A stretch of DNA of 47,653 nucleotides. It comes from Priapulus caudatus (taxonomy: Eukaryota > Priapulida > Priapulimorpha > Priapulimorphida > Priapulidae). Position 1 is the first letter of the stretch; every line of letters starts with the position of its first letter. Location: positions 255,975-303,627 of the forward strand of contig NW_014577091.1 of NCBI RefSeq assembly GCF_000485595.1, given 5' to 3'. Shown here piece after piece: positions 28,101-33,919 of this stretch. A model generated the notes under the pieces. It had not been told where the DNA came from and made no database searches. It saw only the letters and a program-made list of their open reading frames with translations. A program made the translations under genes and the position numbers.

Positions 28101-30166
28101 CAGTATATATTATAGTCTATTTCACGCAGCTGTCCCTTATTTCCCAGTCCGCTGCGCCTTGATGAACAGTACTAGTAGAGTCCACTAAGCATTTGCACTC
28201 GTTAACGATGTGTATTTCGGAGTAAATAAGGCTACGTGTGTTGAAATGTATATCGAATGAACAGCGGTAAATTCGGTGATATGTGGGCTGACATATTGTC
28301 TTCGCACTACGCATTGCACAGCACGACCTGTAGCACGGTAGACTGTACCCGGTATAGGGGTAGACGGTAGACTGGTACGCTGCCAGTTCGCTGCATGTCT
28401 ATGGAGCTTGTGACAAGGGCTTGGAAACATTCTAGGCCTATTTTCACATTTGACATGGATTCTTCCGCTCACTCAAGATAGATGAAATAGTTCTATTTGT
28501 ATTTTCATTTTAACAATTAGTGCACGAAATTTAACGAAGTACAGCTTGTGATCTTCTATTTACATACTATATCGGATAAACACAAAAGTTTGCTTCGAAC
28601 TGTTCGATTACCAAATTTAACCACTTTTCGAGCGATCGACATAACTAGTAGAATTTGTATTGAGAGTGATCGCTGTCTCGGTGTAAGTAGTCCGCTTCGC
28701 AGACGGGTATCATTTCACTCACTGTTAGGCGCGAACGTCAAGTGATTTATCCGTGATTTCATAAGGGTGACATCACTTCGGGTCATATAATGTAATCAGT
28801 AGTTAAAGGCATACTAGGCCCATTGATTCTGCAATGTTGACGAATGCCAGAGTAACTGGCACCTTGTGTAGTTAATAAGTACATAACCTTATAGCCAAAC
28901 GCGTATTAGTTTGTCCAATATCACTGCTCGTTACATTACAAGCAAGACTTGAAATCGGTTGTTGATATTCATTTACGTGCCGTAAATGTCATCCAGGAGT
29001 CCGAAAACATGTTTTGAATGCCAGATGAAATGGAGGTGTCAGCTGTGTAACCACGGCCACGAACTAAACATGGAAATGCAGTAAAACACACGCACTAATC
29101 ACGGACGCACATGGACAGCCCTGACAAACAGTTCCTTATCACGAGCGTCCGTGTTTATGAAATCACTGATGATAGCATTGCGTACGGCCGAGCATGCGTG
29201 CAAAAATGTCCGCTGCACTATAAATCTGTATCACACCCGCTTCGTGGCCAGCGGTTTGAAACTGTAAACAACCGATTTCTTGGACTTCAATTAGACATTT
29301 CTTAGTAACCAGCAGTGATATTGGACAAACTAATACGCGTTTGGATGTAAGGTTATGTACTTGTTAACTACACAAGGTGGCAGTTACTCTAGCATTCGTC
29401 AACATTGCATAATTAATGGGCATAGTATGCCTTTAACATGCATCCCGTTGCCCTAATTTATACAAGTTTATATTATTACTCGAACTAACATAGCTTACCT
29501 GCCACCGCATTCCTTCTCCTAAATCTACAAAGTATTTATCAAAGTCAGGGTGCTCGTGAAGAAACCACTGGCATGTGTCCCAGTTCCTAAAATTGATTTT
29601 AAAAAACAGTAAAAGTACTGAAAAATCTTCTCATTATAGGCCAAAAACATGCGTGATTAGGAGGCCCAACAATGCCTAGCATACAATTGCACGTGTTGCC
29701 AACATTTAGGACCAACTTGTGGCCAAGCTGCCATACAATGCATTGCTATATTATACCATAACAACATGTCGACAGAACAAAAGAAATGAAACAGAAATTT
29801 TTCCTCTCAACATCTAAATGATATTCAACAAAGATAAGTGCATACTATTAATTAAAGTCACCAAGGTTAAATTGAAAACAGACACCAAGAATATGAATGA
29901 CAGTAAAGTTTTATCGAACAGAAAATTTTACACTAGGACCATTTTAATAATCTGGGAGATGTAAATTGTCATTGAGATATATATACTTTTGCTAGTAGGT
30001 AAAGCAGAATATCATAGCAGTGCAGTAATTTGTTCTATACTGTTCCACGCATTTCAGTATTGCTTTGCATTATGACATTGATCAGATTCCTTCTATAGGA
30101 AAAAGACTAGTCTATATTAATTACACGTAGTTGTATTTTAATTATATTTATATGCAATAAAGATGC

Positions 30167-30200
<34 letters not shown>

Positions 30201-33200
30201 TATGCCTACCTGTCTCCTAATGACTCGAGATCAGATAAAAGTTCTTGCAAAACATTTGGTAAGTCTCTGATAAAACTCTGCTTTTTTAAATGTATATGCT
30301 GTTCCCGTAGTTTCGCTATGTGACGTCGGAAGAGCTTCAGCGCACTGTCTCGCCCCATCAGGTCCACGTAATGGCCAAAGTCTGAGTTCTGCGCGAACGC
30401 CTTGCTCGCGGCATTCCACGTGTTCTTGTAGTCGTACACCTGCGCCACCAACAGCCTGTGGTACGCGTTCGTCGCCACCTCCAGCACCTCCTTCCAGCGC
30501 AGCGCCGCGTCGTGGTACGGCACGTTCTTAGTCCGCCCCTTCGACTTATCCACCATCTGCACGAGCAGGATGAAGGCCAGCTCAACGTTGACGTTCTCGA
30601 CGGCCGACGTCTCGACGACCTGGATCGCGCCTCGGTAGTCTTTCCGATTGACGAGCTTCTCAGCCTCGCGCATGTAGTACTCGACGGCCTCGTCGTTCTT
30701 CGTCGTCACGAGCACGCACGGCTTCTTCGTCCTCGTGACGTTGTTGAGCAGGAGAGCGAGGAACTCCACCTGCCGCTCCACGGGCCGGTTTGGCACTTGG
30801 CTGACGTCGAACACGACGACGAAGCCGTCGATGTTGAGCTTCCCATCCGGCAGCAACTTCTGCTCATACTCGTGCTCAATTCCTGTAACATACACACACG
30901 AGCTTAGAATGATGTACACGCACTACTGCAGCATACACACGGACTGGCTCAGAATGATGTACATACTGTAGCATACACATGGGCGGGTTCAGAATGATGT
31001 ACATTCACTACTGTAGCGTACAGTTGTACGGGTTCAGAATGATGTACATTCTCTACTGTAGCATACACATGGGCGGGTTAAGAATGATGTACATTCACTA
31101 CTGTAGCGTACAGTTGTACGGGTTCAGAATGATGTACATTCTCTACTGTAGCATACACGTGGGCCGGCTCAGAATGATGTACATGCACTACTGTAGCATA
31201 CACGTGGACCGGCTTAGAATGATGTACATTCACTACTGTAGCATACACATGGGCCGGCTCAGATTGATGTACATTCTCTACAGTAGCATACACATGGACC
31301 GGCTCAGAATGATGTACATTCACTACTGTAGCATACACATGGAACAGCTTAGATTGATGTACATGCGATACTTTACCATACACCTGGACCGGCTCAGAAT
31401 GATGTACATTCTCTACAGTAGCATACACATGGAACAGCTTAGATTGATGTACATGCGATACTTTACCATACACGTGGACCAGCTTAGAATGATGTAGGCT
31501 CACTACTGTAGCATACATGTGGACCGGCTTAGAATGATGTATGCGCAGTCGCACACTACTGTAGCATAGTACATGTGGACCGGCTTAAAATGACGTACAT
31601 GCACTACTGTAGCATAGTACACAGGGACAGGCTTAGAATGATGTACATGCACTACTGTAGCGTACATATGGGCCGGCTCAGAATGATATACATGCACTAC
31701 TGTAGCATAGTACACAGGGACTGGCTCAGAATGATGTACATTCACTACTGTAGCATAGTACACAGGGACAGGCTTAGAATGACGTACATGCACTACTGTA
31801 GCATAGTACACAGGGACAGGCTCAGAATGATGTACATGCACTACTGTAGCATAGTACACAGGGACAGGCTCAGAATGATGTGCAAGCACTACTGTAGCAT
31901 AGTACATGTGGACCGGCTTAGAATGATGTACATGCACTACTGTAGAATAAATAGTACACAGGGACTGGCTCAGAATGATGTACATGCACTACTGTAGCAT
32001 AGTACACAGGGACAGGCTCAGAATGATGTGCATGCACTACTGTAGCATAGTACATGTGGACCAGCTTAGAATGATGTACATGCACTACTGTAGCATAGTA
32101 CACAGGGACAGGCTCAGAATGATGTACATGCACTACTGTAGCATACACATGGACCGGCTTAAAGAATGATGTACATTCTCTACTGTAGCATACACATGGA
32201 CCGGCTTAGAATGATGTTCTGCGATACTGTCGCATGTACACACAGACGTGCATAGAATTATGGGGCACAGAAACTTTTACACCAGCACAATTCAAATGAG
32301 CAGAACCCTAGAACCCTAATCCATAACTGCTGTTACGGACTTTACACTCTAGTCAACCAATGTATATGCACACTGCATGACGAGTACCGTTGAAATTGAA
32401 TGGCCCTAAATACTACAGATGAGACTGGAGCCAAAGGGCTAACATGGCTATTCCGTACACCACGCCTAAATTATAACCTCACTGATCTTTAAGCAAACAC
32501 GGTCGAAGTTCAACCCGCATCACAGTAGATAGTAAGCTTGATATTATATAAGTAAATGAATGACACAGAAATGATAACAAAACAAGGACTAAGCCTGTCA
32601 TGCCAAGTCAAATCGTGAGAGACTCTAACAATGTAAGAATACAGTTTATGCACGCTGCACACATTCCAGTGCTTATGTCTAAGAAATTATTCGTCTCAAG
32701 TTACGTTACAAAATACCCCTAGTATCACAGTAGCTTCCAGACATGGTCATGATGTATCAAAAGATGTTTGATGTTGGCCTAACAACCTAGTGGGGCTAGT
32801 ATTACAGATATCTGACAAGTAAAACATTCATTTATTTTATCATTAAATTTACTATCACAACTCACTGGGGCAGTATATATATATGTGTGAGCTTTTTGTT
32901 ACTATCAATTCTAAAACCATTCACAATTATTTTATCTATAAAAGCACGAAAATAAGTTAATAAGTCGAGTTTGGTTTCAAGTACTACACATACGGACATG
33001 AAGCTGTCAACTAGCTGAGCCTGTCACATTTAAATAATTTTTTCAACTTTGGAATTAGCATTGGAGGAATTCTAACATTAACAGATTGTGCCACTATTTC
33101 CACTCAGATGCACTTATGTTAGTATTTTATTAAACAGAGTGGCTATATATGCCCGGCAGCCGGCATATATCTGGCTGCCAGGCACGGTCTTCGATTTCCT

Positions 33201-33844
33201 AAATGCCCGGCAGTTTTTAATTTTCAGCGTTATCTCAAGTAAACAAGGGTTAGGGTTAGGGTTAGGAACTGCCGGGCATTTAGGAAATCGAAGACCGTGC
33301 CCGGCTGCCGGGCATATAGCCAAAGCGTTTATTAAAATCTTATAAAAGAAAGAAATAAGTGAATCTGTAAGACAATTTTTCTCAGAAGCACTCAAATTTC
33401 CGAAATGCAAGAATGAAAACTATATATATATACAATACCAAGTTGATTCTTGCATATGTACATCAGCTTCTCTGCCGACTGTATCTTCGTTGCGCTACAG
33501 CGCTTGACGTACGGTTCCGTCTTTCCGCCTTTGAACGGCTGGAACGATGCGTCGTCAATGAACTCTGTCTGCTCAATGACATTAAACGTCAGATCCACGC
33601 CTTCGTCGGTCGTCTTCATGACCTCTCCCCAGTAGAGAAAGTGGTCATTGTTGACCACTCTGCCGCTAAAGTCTGTCTGACTTAGGACAGAGATGTGATC
33701 CTGGTAGTACTCGTCAGCCAGGGGGCGTGTGAAGCGGTTGCATAGGTGCGACTTGCCGACACCCGTTGCTCCTTTCTCTCGCTCTGTGCCGGACAAACCT
33801 ACAACGGCGATGTTGAAGATTCGCGACTCAACCTTCTTCGCCAT
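6590..33844 (-). CDS. ARHGAP35: p190 RhoGAP, complete 28-exon gene
   Basis: GTPase-activating protein for Rho-family GTPases, acting at the cell cortex to lower Rho-GTP and so adhesion and contractility (family knowledge). Twenty-eight exons with AG/GT borders join in phase into 1768 codons including the stop (5304 nt). Domain order matches vertebrate ARHGAP35/ARHGAP5: GTPase-like domain (about residues 8-235; P-loop GATGVGKS at 25-32, TKND 196-199, ETSA 226-229), four FF domains (about 255-570), two pseudo-GTPase domains (about 595-900), a long middle region, and RhoGAP (about 1575-1760; Arg1607, Lys1645, Asn1716). The start ATG (33844-33842) has an in-frame TGA 12 codons upstream (33883-33881). 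At about 1767 residues it is longer than the roughly 1500 of the human proteins, mainly in the middle region. It is probably a single pre-duplication gene, so either vertebrate symbol could apply. Boundaries come from sequence reading without transcript support. Confidence 0.93.
7031..7130 (-). CDS. ARHGAP35: p190 exon 27: RhoGAP helices
   Basis: Residues 1669-1701: [20 protein letters not shown], then [14 protein letters not shown], equivalent to human FPKENHEVFKYVISHLNKV. Acceptor GTCTAG|GAGAGC, donor CACAA|GTAAGT. Confidence 0.94.
7378..7450. repeat. TA-rich simple repeat in intron 26
   Basis: Imperfect TATATA/TTATAT runs about 25-95 nt inside intron 26, counted from the exon-26 donor. 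Confidence 0.85.
7474..7683 (-). CDS. ARHGAP35: p190 exon 26: RhoGAP catalytic core with arginine finger
   Basis: Residues 1599-1668: [20 protein letters not shown] supplies the arginine finger (Arg1607). [17 protein letters not shown] carries the conserved Lys1645. Most family members have RxSG where this protein has RVPG. Acceptor TTTTAG|GTCTAA, donor GCAA|GTACGC. Confidence 0.96.
7955..8138 (-). CDS. ARHGAP35: p190 exon 25: polybasic segment and start of RhoGAP
   Basis: Residues 1538-1598: [20 protein letters not shown], then [17 protein letters not shown], equivalent to human IPIFIERCIEYIEATG, the first RhoGAP helix. Acceptor TTGCAG|GAAAAG, donor GAAG|GTACAC. Confidence 0.92.
8373..8710. 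mobile_element. possible foldback element in intron 24
   Basis: A segment at about 8373-8430 (AATTACCACCCCACCCC) reappears in diverged reverse complement at about 8624-8710 (GGGGTGGGGTGTAATT). The arms share CCCTAGA and GCCCA blocks too. No clear target duplication. Confidence 0.35.
8882..9079 (-). CDS. ARHGAP35: p190 exon 24: charged coiled/polybasic segment
   Basis: Residues 1472-1537: [20 protein letters not shown], then [11 protein letters not shown] and a Lys/Glu-rich tail ending KRRMKEE. Probably a helical, highly charged linker before the RhoGAP domain, comparable in place to the polybasic stretch of human p190. Acceptor CAACAG|GCTCCT, donor GGAG|GTACTT. Confidence 0.85.
9387..9475 (-). 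CDS. ARHGAP35: p190 exon 23: short linker with YEIV motif
   Basis: Residues 1442-1471, 89 nt: [20 protein letters not shown], then [10 protein letters not shown]. Small, but phase-compatible with both neighbours. Acceptor TTTCAG|GTTTGA, donor TCAGG|GTAATA. Confidence 0.75.
10741..10771. repeat. CA repeat plus G13 run
   Basis: CACACA...CGCAC followed by 13 G (10759-10771). On the gene's sense strand this is C13 then GTGCGTGTG, starting 15 nt into intron 22. Confidence 0.9.
10786..10971 (-). CDS. ARHGAP35: p190 exon 22: acidic cluster and basic segment
   Basis: Residues 1380-1441: [20 protein letters not shown], then [18 protein letters not shown] and [21 protein letters not shown] recalls NGSDSEMD of human p190 and may be a CK2-type site. 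The exon is GC-rich. Acceptor TCGCAG|TAGATG, donor CAAAG|GTTCAT, with a run of 13 C in the intron 15 nt further on. Confidence 0.83.
11005..11245. mobile_element. PIF/Harbinger-like MITE, 241 bp, in intron 21
   Basis: Both ends carry identical 49 bp inverted repeats (11005-11053 and 11197-11245) starting AGGGGGGCTTATGTCGGG. The element is flanked by TTA at 11002-11004 and 11246-11248. A TWA target duplication with G-rich termini is typical of PIF/Harbinger elements (family knowledge). No transposase is present, so it is non-autonomous. The interior contains several AACTAGTTG/CAGTTGC motifs. Perfect arms suggest recent insertion. Confidence 0.8.
11257..11450. repeat. diverged tandem pair next to the MITE
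   Basis: AACGCGAGCGACGCTAAAGC occurs at 11257 and again at 11346 (spacing 89). The following sequence, with CAAACA, CACCTA, CGTGA and CGTGACA blocks, is also shared. Confidence 0.7.
12394..12535 (-). CDS. ARHGAP35: p190 exon 21: middle region
   Basis: Residues 1333-1379: [20 protein letters not shown], then [29 protein letters not shown] in exon 20-21 and [11 protein letters not shown] here look like an internal duplication. Acceptor ACGTAG|GATGCG, donor CAAAG|GTTTGT. Confidence 0.8.
12665..12787. repeat. 23 bp tandem repeat, five perfect copies, intron 20
   Basis: A 23 bp unit beginning GATTCAGAGTAACACC and ending AGCGGTC is repeated five times without change at 12665-12779. A truncated copy GATTCAGA follows. 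Confidence 0.95.
12892..13065 (-). CDS. ARHGAP35: p190 exon 20: middle region
   Basis: Residues 1275-1332: [19 protein letters not shown], then [18 protein letters not shown] and [10 protein letters not shown]. Human p190 has SDYAEPMDAV in the comparable region. Acceptor ATGCAG|CCTGGG, donor TGAAG|GTAACG. Phase 0 at both ends. Confidence 0.85.
13280..13410 (-). CDS. ARHGAP35: p190 exon 19: proline-rich SH3-ligand segment
   Basis: Residues 1231-1274: [20 protein letters not shown], then [13 protein letters not shown]. The latter resembles the human p190 stretch PPPVKPKPPVHF and fits a class II SH3 ligand (PxxPxK). Acceptor ACATAG|AAGGAT, donor CAAG|GTAATA. Confidence 0.86.
14032..14172 (-). 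CDS. ARHGAP35: p190 exon 18: Ser/Pro-rich middle region
   Basis: Residues 1184-1230: [20 protein letters not shown], then [20 protein letters not shown]. Two SP/TSP sites could be proline-directed kinase targets (inference). Acceptor TCCCAG|CCACCC, donor AGAGG|GTACAC. Its function is not recognisable by itself. Confidence 0.8.
14542..14830. mobile_element. foldback repeat in intron 17 (CCCATTTCG/CGAAATGGG type)
   Basis: A 43 bp arm at 14542-14584 (starting TCCCAGTTGGCCTACACC) is matched in reverse complement at 14788-14830 with about two mismatches. Further CGAAATGGGA and GTAGGC copies continue to about 14900. Looks like a MITE; no target duplication identified. Confidence 0.6.
15015..15446. 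mobile_element. MITE with GTGACCCGCTCCAGCA termini, intron 17
   Basis: Inverted termini GTGACCCGCTCCAGCA at 15015-15030 and 15431-15446. The match continues imperfectly for about 20 more bases. ATTT stands directly outside each end (15011-15014 and 15447-15450), a candidate 4 bp target duplication. No coding capacity. Superfamily not assigned. Confidence 0.6.
15679..15712. repeat. short GTGCG/GCATGC simple repeat
   Basis: GCATGCATGCGTGCGTGCC and GTGTGTGCGTG run in intron 17. Confidence 0.7.
16553..16757. repeat. CACG / ACGC microsatellite in intron 17
   Basis: Imperfect CACACG, ACGC and CTCACG units over about 200 bp. Open frames here are repeat artefacts. Confidence 0.88.
17014..17343 (-). 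CDS. ARHGAP35: p190 exon 17: Ser/Thr/Gly-rich middle region
   Basis: Residues 1074-1183: [59 protein letters not shown]. Low complexity, GC-rich for the window, without recognisable domain. Phase-compatible at both ends. Acceptor GTGCAG|ATCAGT, donor GGATG|GTAACG. Confidence 0.82.
17344..20365 (-). other. p190 intron 16, mostly unremarkable
   Basis: The longest intron (3138 bp, to 20481). AT-rich. I see no exon-like block with consistent splice sites, no inverted repeat of note and no RNA gene. A small CACACGCG run lies near 19900. Confidence 0.45.
20366..20452. repeat. ACGC then AC microsatellite in intron 16
   Basis: About 15 ACGC units followed by about 13 AC units. On the sense strand this is TG then CGTG, beginning about 30 nt after the exon-16 donor. 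Confidence 0.93.
20482..20702 (-). CDS. ARHGAP35: p190 exon 16: acidic, tyrosine-containing middle region
   Basis: Residues 1000-1073: [18 protein letters not shown], then [16 protein letters not shown] and [14 protein letters not shown]. Acidic and Tyr/Ser-rich, with no fold expected. Assigned through splice phase and position. Acceptor TTCCAG|TGCTGG, donor GCAG|GTATGT, with a TG/CGTG repeat close behind it. Confidence 0.85.
20917..21118 (-). CDS. ARHGAP35: p190 exon 15: start of middle region
   Basis: Residues 933-999: [20 protein letters not shown] corresponds to human HPFFKDVVEKK. The later residues ([22 protein letters not shown]) are low-complexity and probably disordered. Acceptor TTGCAG|CAGCCA, donor GGAAA|GTATGT. 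Confidence 0.87.
21439..21620 (-). CDS. ARHGAP35: p190 exon 14: end of pseudo-GTPase 2
   Basis: Residues 872-932: [19 protein letters not shown], then [20 protein letters not shown] and [11 protein letters not shown]. Corresponds to the human stretch PIQLVALTDGAV and EIDGRFTSIP. Acceptor CCACAG|GTCATT, donor CAGA|GTGAGT. Confidence 0.9.
21681..21826. repeat. dispersed AGACACCTGYSTATA repeat, intron 13
   Basis: AGACACCTCTCTAC near 21682, AGACACCTGCCTATAAATG at 21699 and AGACACCTGTGTATAGATG at 21800. Related copies lie at 24860 and 24934. Probably fragments of a dispersed family. Confidence 0.55.
22315..22427 (-). CDS. ARHGAP35: p190 exon 13: pseudo-GTPase 2
   Basis: Residues 835-871: VEVLVTSYH, then [18 protein letters not shown], nearly identical to human [18 protein letters not shown]. 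Acceptor TTCCAG|GTTGAA, donor CTAAA|GTGAGC. Confidence 0.93.
22870..23008 (-). CDS. ARHGAP35: p190 exon 12: pseudo-GTPase 2
   Basis: Residues 788-834: [20 protein letters not shown] matches human IVMCLMCGDPFSADDIL. Then [16 protein letters not shown]. Acceptor TTACAG|GATCAC, donor GAAAG|GTACGT. Confidence 0.92.
23228..23401 (-). CDS. ARHGAP35: p190 exon 11: pG1 to pG2 junction
   Basis: Residues 730-787: [13 protein letters not shown], then [16 protein letters not shown] and IEPDIR. Corresponds to human LQCVFLDP and ISQVLKGLLDS. Acceptor ACCAG|TTTGCA, donor ATCAG|GTTACA. Confidence 0.88.
23600..23801 (-). CDS. ARHGAP35: p190 exon 10: pseudo-GTPase 1, C-terminal half
   Basis: Residues 663-729: [20 protein letters not shown] then [10 protein letters not shown] and REEGQHLSD. 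Human p190 has CLCLYNSKESLSYV at this point. Acceptor CACAG|GCTGCT, donor GATAG|GTACTT. Confidence 0.9.
24149..24272 (-). CDS. ARHGAP35: p190 exon 9: pseudo-GTPase 1
   Basis: Residues 622-662: [20 protein letters not shown] and TTDFLPHG, equivalent to human YELSLRPIEG and TPTFQPHG. Acceptor TTACAG|GCACAG, donor CATG|GTGCGT. Confidence 0.9.
24583..24697 (-). CDS. ARHGAP35: p190 exon 8: start of pseudo-GTPase 1
   Basis: Residues 583-621, with [20 protein letters not shown] matching human INLVILGKDGLARELANEI. The nucleotide-binding loop is degenerate, as expected for pG1. Acceptor TTTCAG|ACCAAC, donor TTCGG|GTATGC. Confidence 0.88.
24855..24960. repeat. dispersed AGACACC repeat, intron 7
   Basis: AGACACCTGTCTATAAAGG at 24860 and AGACACCCCTCTATAAAGG at 24934. 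Each is followed by a TTTC or TTTT block and CCCATTGAGTGG / TCCACTGAGT. Confidence 0.6.
24997..25156. repeat. ACGC microsatellite in intron 7
   Basis: Long ACGC tract with CACACACG interruptions. Its right edge lies about 50 nt inside the intron from the exon-7 donor. Confidence 0.93.
25206..25358 (-). CDS. ARHGAP35: p190 exon 7: FF4
   Basis: Residues 532-582: [20 protein letters not shown], then [14 protein letters not shown], equivalent to the cysteine-containing stretch of human FF4. Acceptor ATGTAG|GTATCG, donor CACAG|GTATGT. Confidence 0.9.
25514..25850. repeat. CTGCCTGTCCGT-rich repeat with a direct duplication, intron 6
   Basis: Degenerate CCTGCC/TGTCCG units. A block starting TGGCCGACCACCTCTCCGCC occurs at 25625 and again at 25711 (period 86). 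Includes a TG run near 25585-25608. Confidence 0.75.
25927..26110. repeat. old dispersed repeat, copy A (intron 6)
   Basis: Starts ATGTGAGGTACAA and aligns at about two thirds identity, by eye, to 27734-27885. Shared blocks include CTGTTA.AGCT.GTGCA and CAGCAAATGTA. No transposase or ends recognised. Confidence 0.45.
26357..26508 (-). CDS. ARHGAP35: p190 exon 6: FF3-FF4 linker
   Basis: Residues 482-531: [18 protein letters not shown] to EPLVPDT. Open reading continues past the exon as far as 26248, and a canonical-looking GTAAGT lies at 26285-26280, but that donor leaves the wrong phase for exon 7. The donor ACAAG|GTTGGT at 26356 leaves phase 2 and restores the FF4 sequence [10 protein letters not shown], so I chose it. 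Confidence 0.8.
26757..26910 (-). CDS. ARHGAP35: p190 exon 5: FF3
   Basis: Residues 430-481: [26 protein letters not shown] and EIYDYHQK, equivalent to human FKENLE, ITPGKPWEEA and DIYGKHQK. Acceptor TGTAG|CATGC, donor AAAAG|GTACGT. Confidence 0.92.
27457..27578 (-). CDS. ARHGAP35: p190 exon 4: FF2 continued
   Basis: Residues 390-429: [19 protein letters not shown] then LQAEQKRLE. Matches the FF2 stretch IPFDLMDT...LRNERKR of human p190. Acceptor TGCTAG, donor TGGA|GTAAGT. Confidence 0.9.
27734..27885. repeat. old dispersed repeat, copy B (intron 3)
   Basis: Diverged partner of 25927-26110, in the same orientation and starting with the same ATGTGAGGTACAA. Confidence 0.45.
28807..29432. mobile_element. 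TTAA-flanked MITE with long inverted repeats, 626 bp, intron 3
   Basis: Termini AGGCATACTA...TAGTATGCCT sit between TTAA at 28803-28806 and 29433-29436. The inverted arms match closely for about 130 bp (for example ACGCGTATTAGTTTGTCC on both), then with gaps to about 165 bp. A TTAA target is the piggyBac-type duplication (family knowledge), but the termini lack the usual CCC start, so only TTAA-target MITE is claimed. No coding capacity. Confidence 0.75.
29499..29586 (-). CDS. ARHGAP35: p190 exon 3: start of FF2
   Basis: Residues 360-389, 88 nt, reading [18 protein letters not shown]. Acceptor TTTTAG, donor GGCAG|GTAAGC. The phase joins exon 2 (AG|G, Arg) and leaves phase 0. Confidence 0.88.
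30167..30201. repeat. AAT microsatellite at the exon-2 donor
   Basis: About 11 AAT units (ATT on the sense strand), beginning about 8 nt after the exon-2 donor. Confidence 0.92.
30210..30882 (-). CDS. ARHGAP35: p190 exon 2: rest of GTPase domain and FF1
   Basis: Residues 136-359, the largest exon (673 nt). Contains [18 protein letters not shown], the guanine-specificity motif TKND, ETSA, then [14 protein letters not shown] opening FF1. Acceptor TTACAG|GAATTG follows the intron-1 minisatellite directly. The donor ACAG|GTAGGC is followed after a few bases by an ATT repeat. The exon is more GC-rich than its flanks. Confidence 0.95.
30898..32250. repeat. 45/48 bp minisatellite, about 29 units, in intron 1
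   Basis: Units start GCTYAGAATGATGTACATKC and continue ACTACTGTAGCATA. Most on the left are 45 bp, most on the right 48 bp (extra GTACACAG variant). Because both lengths are multiples of three, long open frames persist on both strands, but they are repeat translations. Local two-unit patterns occur around 30998-31170 and 31320-31490. On the sense strand each unit contains CATTCTRAGC followed by TATGCTACAG, the same arrangement as the genuine exon-2 acceptor at 30883. Confidence 0.95.
33122..33342. mobile_element. inverted-repeat element with telomere-like loop, intron 1
   Basis: Perfect 35 bp arms (33181-33215 and 33267-33301, around CGATTTCCTAAATGCCCGG), an outer arm pair around GGCTATAT/GCCCGGCAGCC (left about 33141-33163, right 33302-33321), and weaker ATTTTATTAAAC ends. 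The loop carries GGGTTAGGGTTAGGGTTAGG at 33247-33266. Confidence 0.7.
33439..33844 (-). CDS. ARHGAP35: p190 exon 1: GTPase domain, P-loop half
   Basis: Residues 1-135. Carries [12 protein letters not shown], the P-loop [13 protein letters not shown], and [13 protein letters not shown], all characteristic of the p190 N-terminal G domain. Ends CTTG|GTATTG, phase 1. The ATG context has G at +4 and G at -3. Confidence 0.93.
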
Positions 33845-33888
33845 GACTAGGTATGTCTGTATAGAGTGCAGTCTTGCAGCTCATACAT

Positions 33889-33919
33889 CCATCGTGAAGT
33901 GCATTTGCACTTCACATGG
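33889..33919 (-). promoter_or_regulatory. perfect hairpin in the p190 5' leader
   Basis: GTGAAGTGCA TT TGCACTTCAC with outer CCAT/ATGG lies 45-75 nt upstream of the ATG. It would fold in the mRNA if transcription starts upstream. A regulatory role is inference. Confidence 0.45.

Noticed and set aside
30979-32148. Overlapping 140-172 codon open frames on both strands ([10 protein letters not shown] / [13 protein letters not shown] type)
   Set aside because: Repeat units of 45 and 48 bp keep every frame open. They lie inside intron 1 and have no start context or domain of their own.
30898-32250. CRISPR-like array
   Set aside because: Units are contiguous variants without constant repeats and unique spacers, no cas genes exist, and the genome is eukaryotic.
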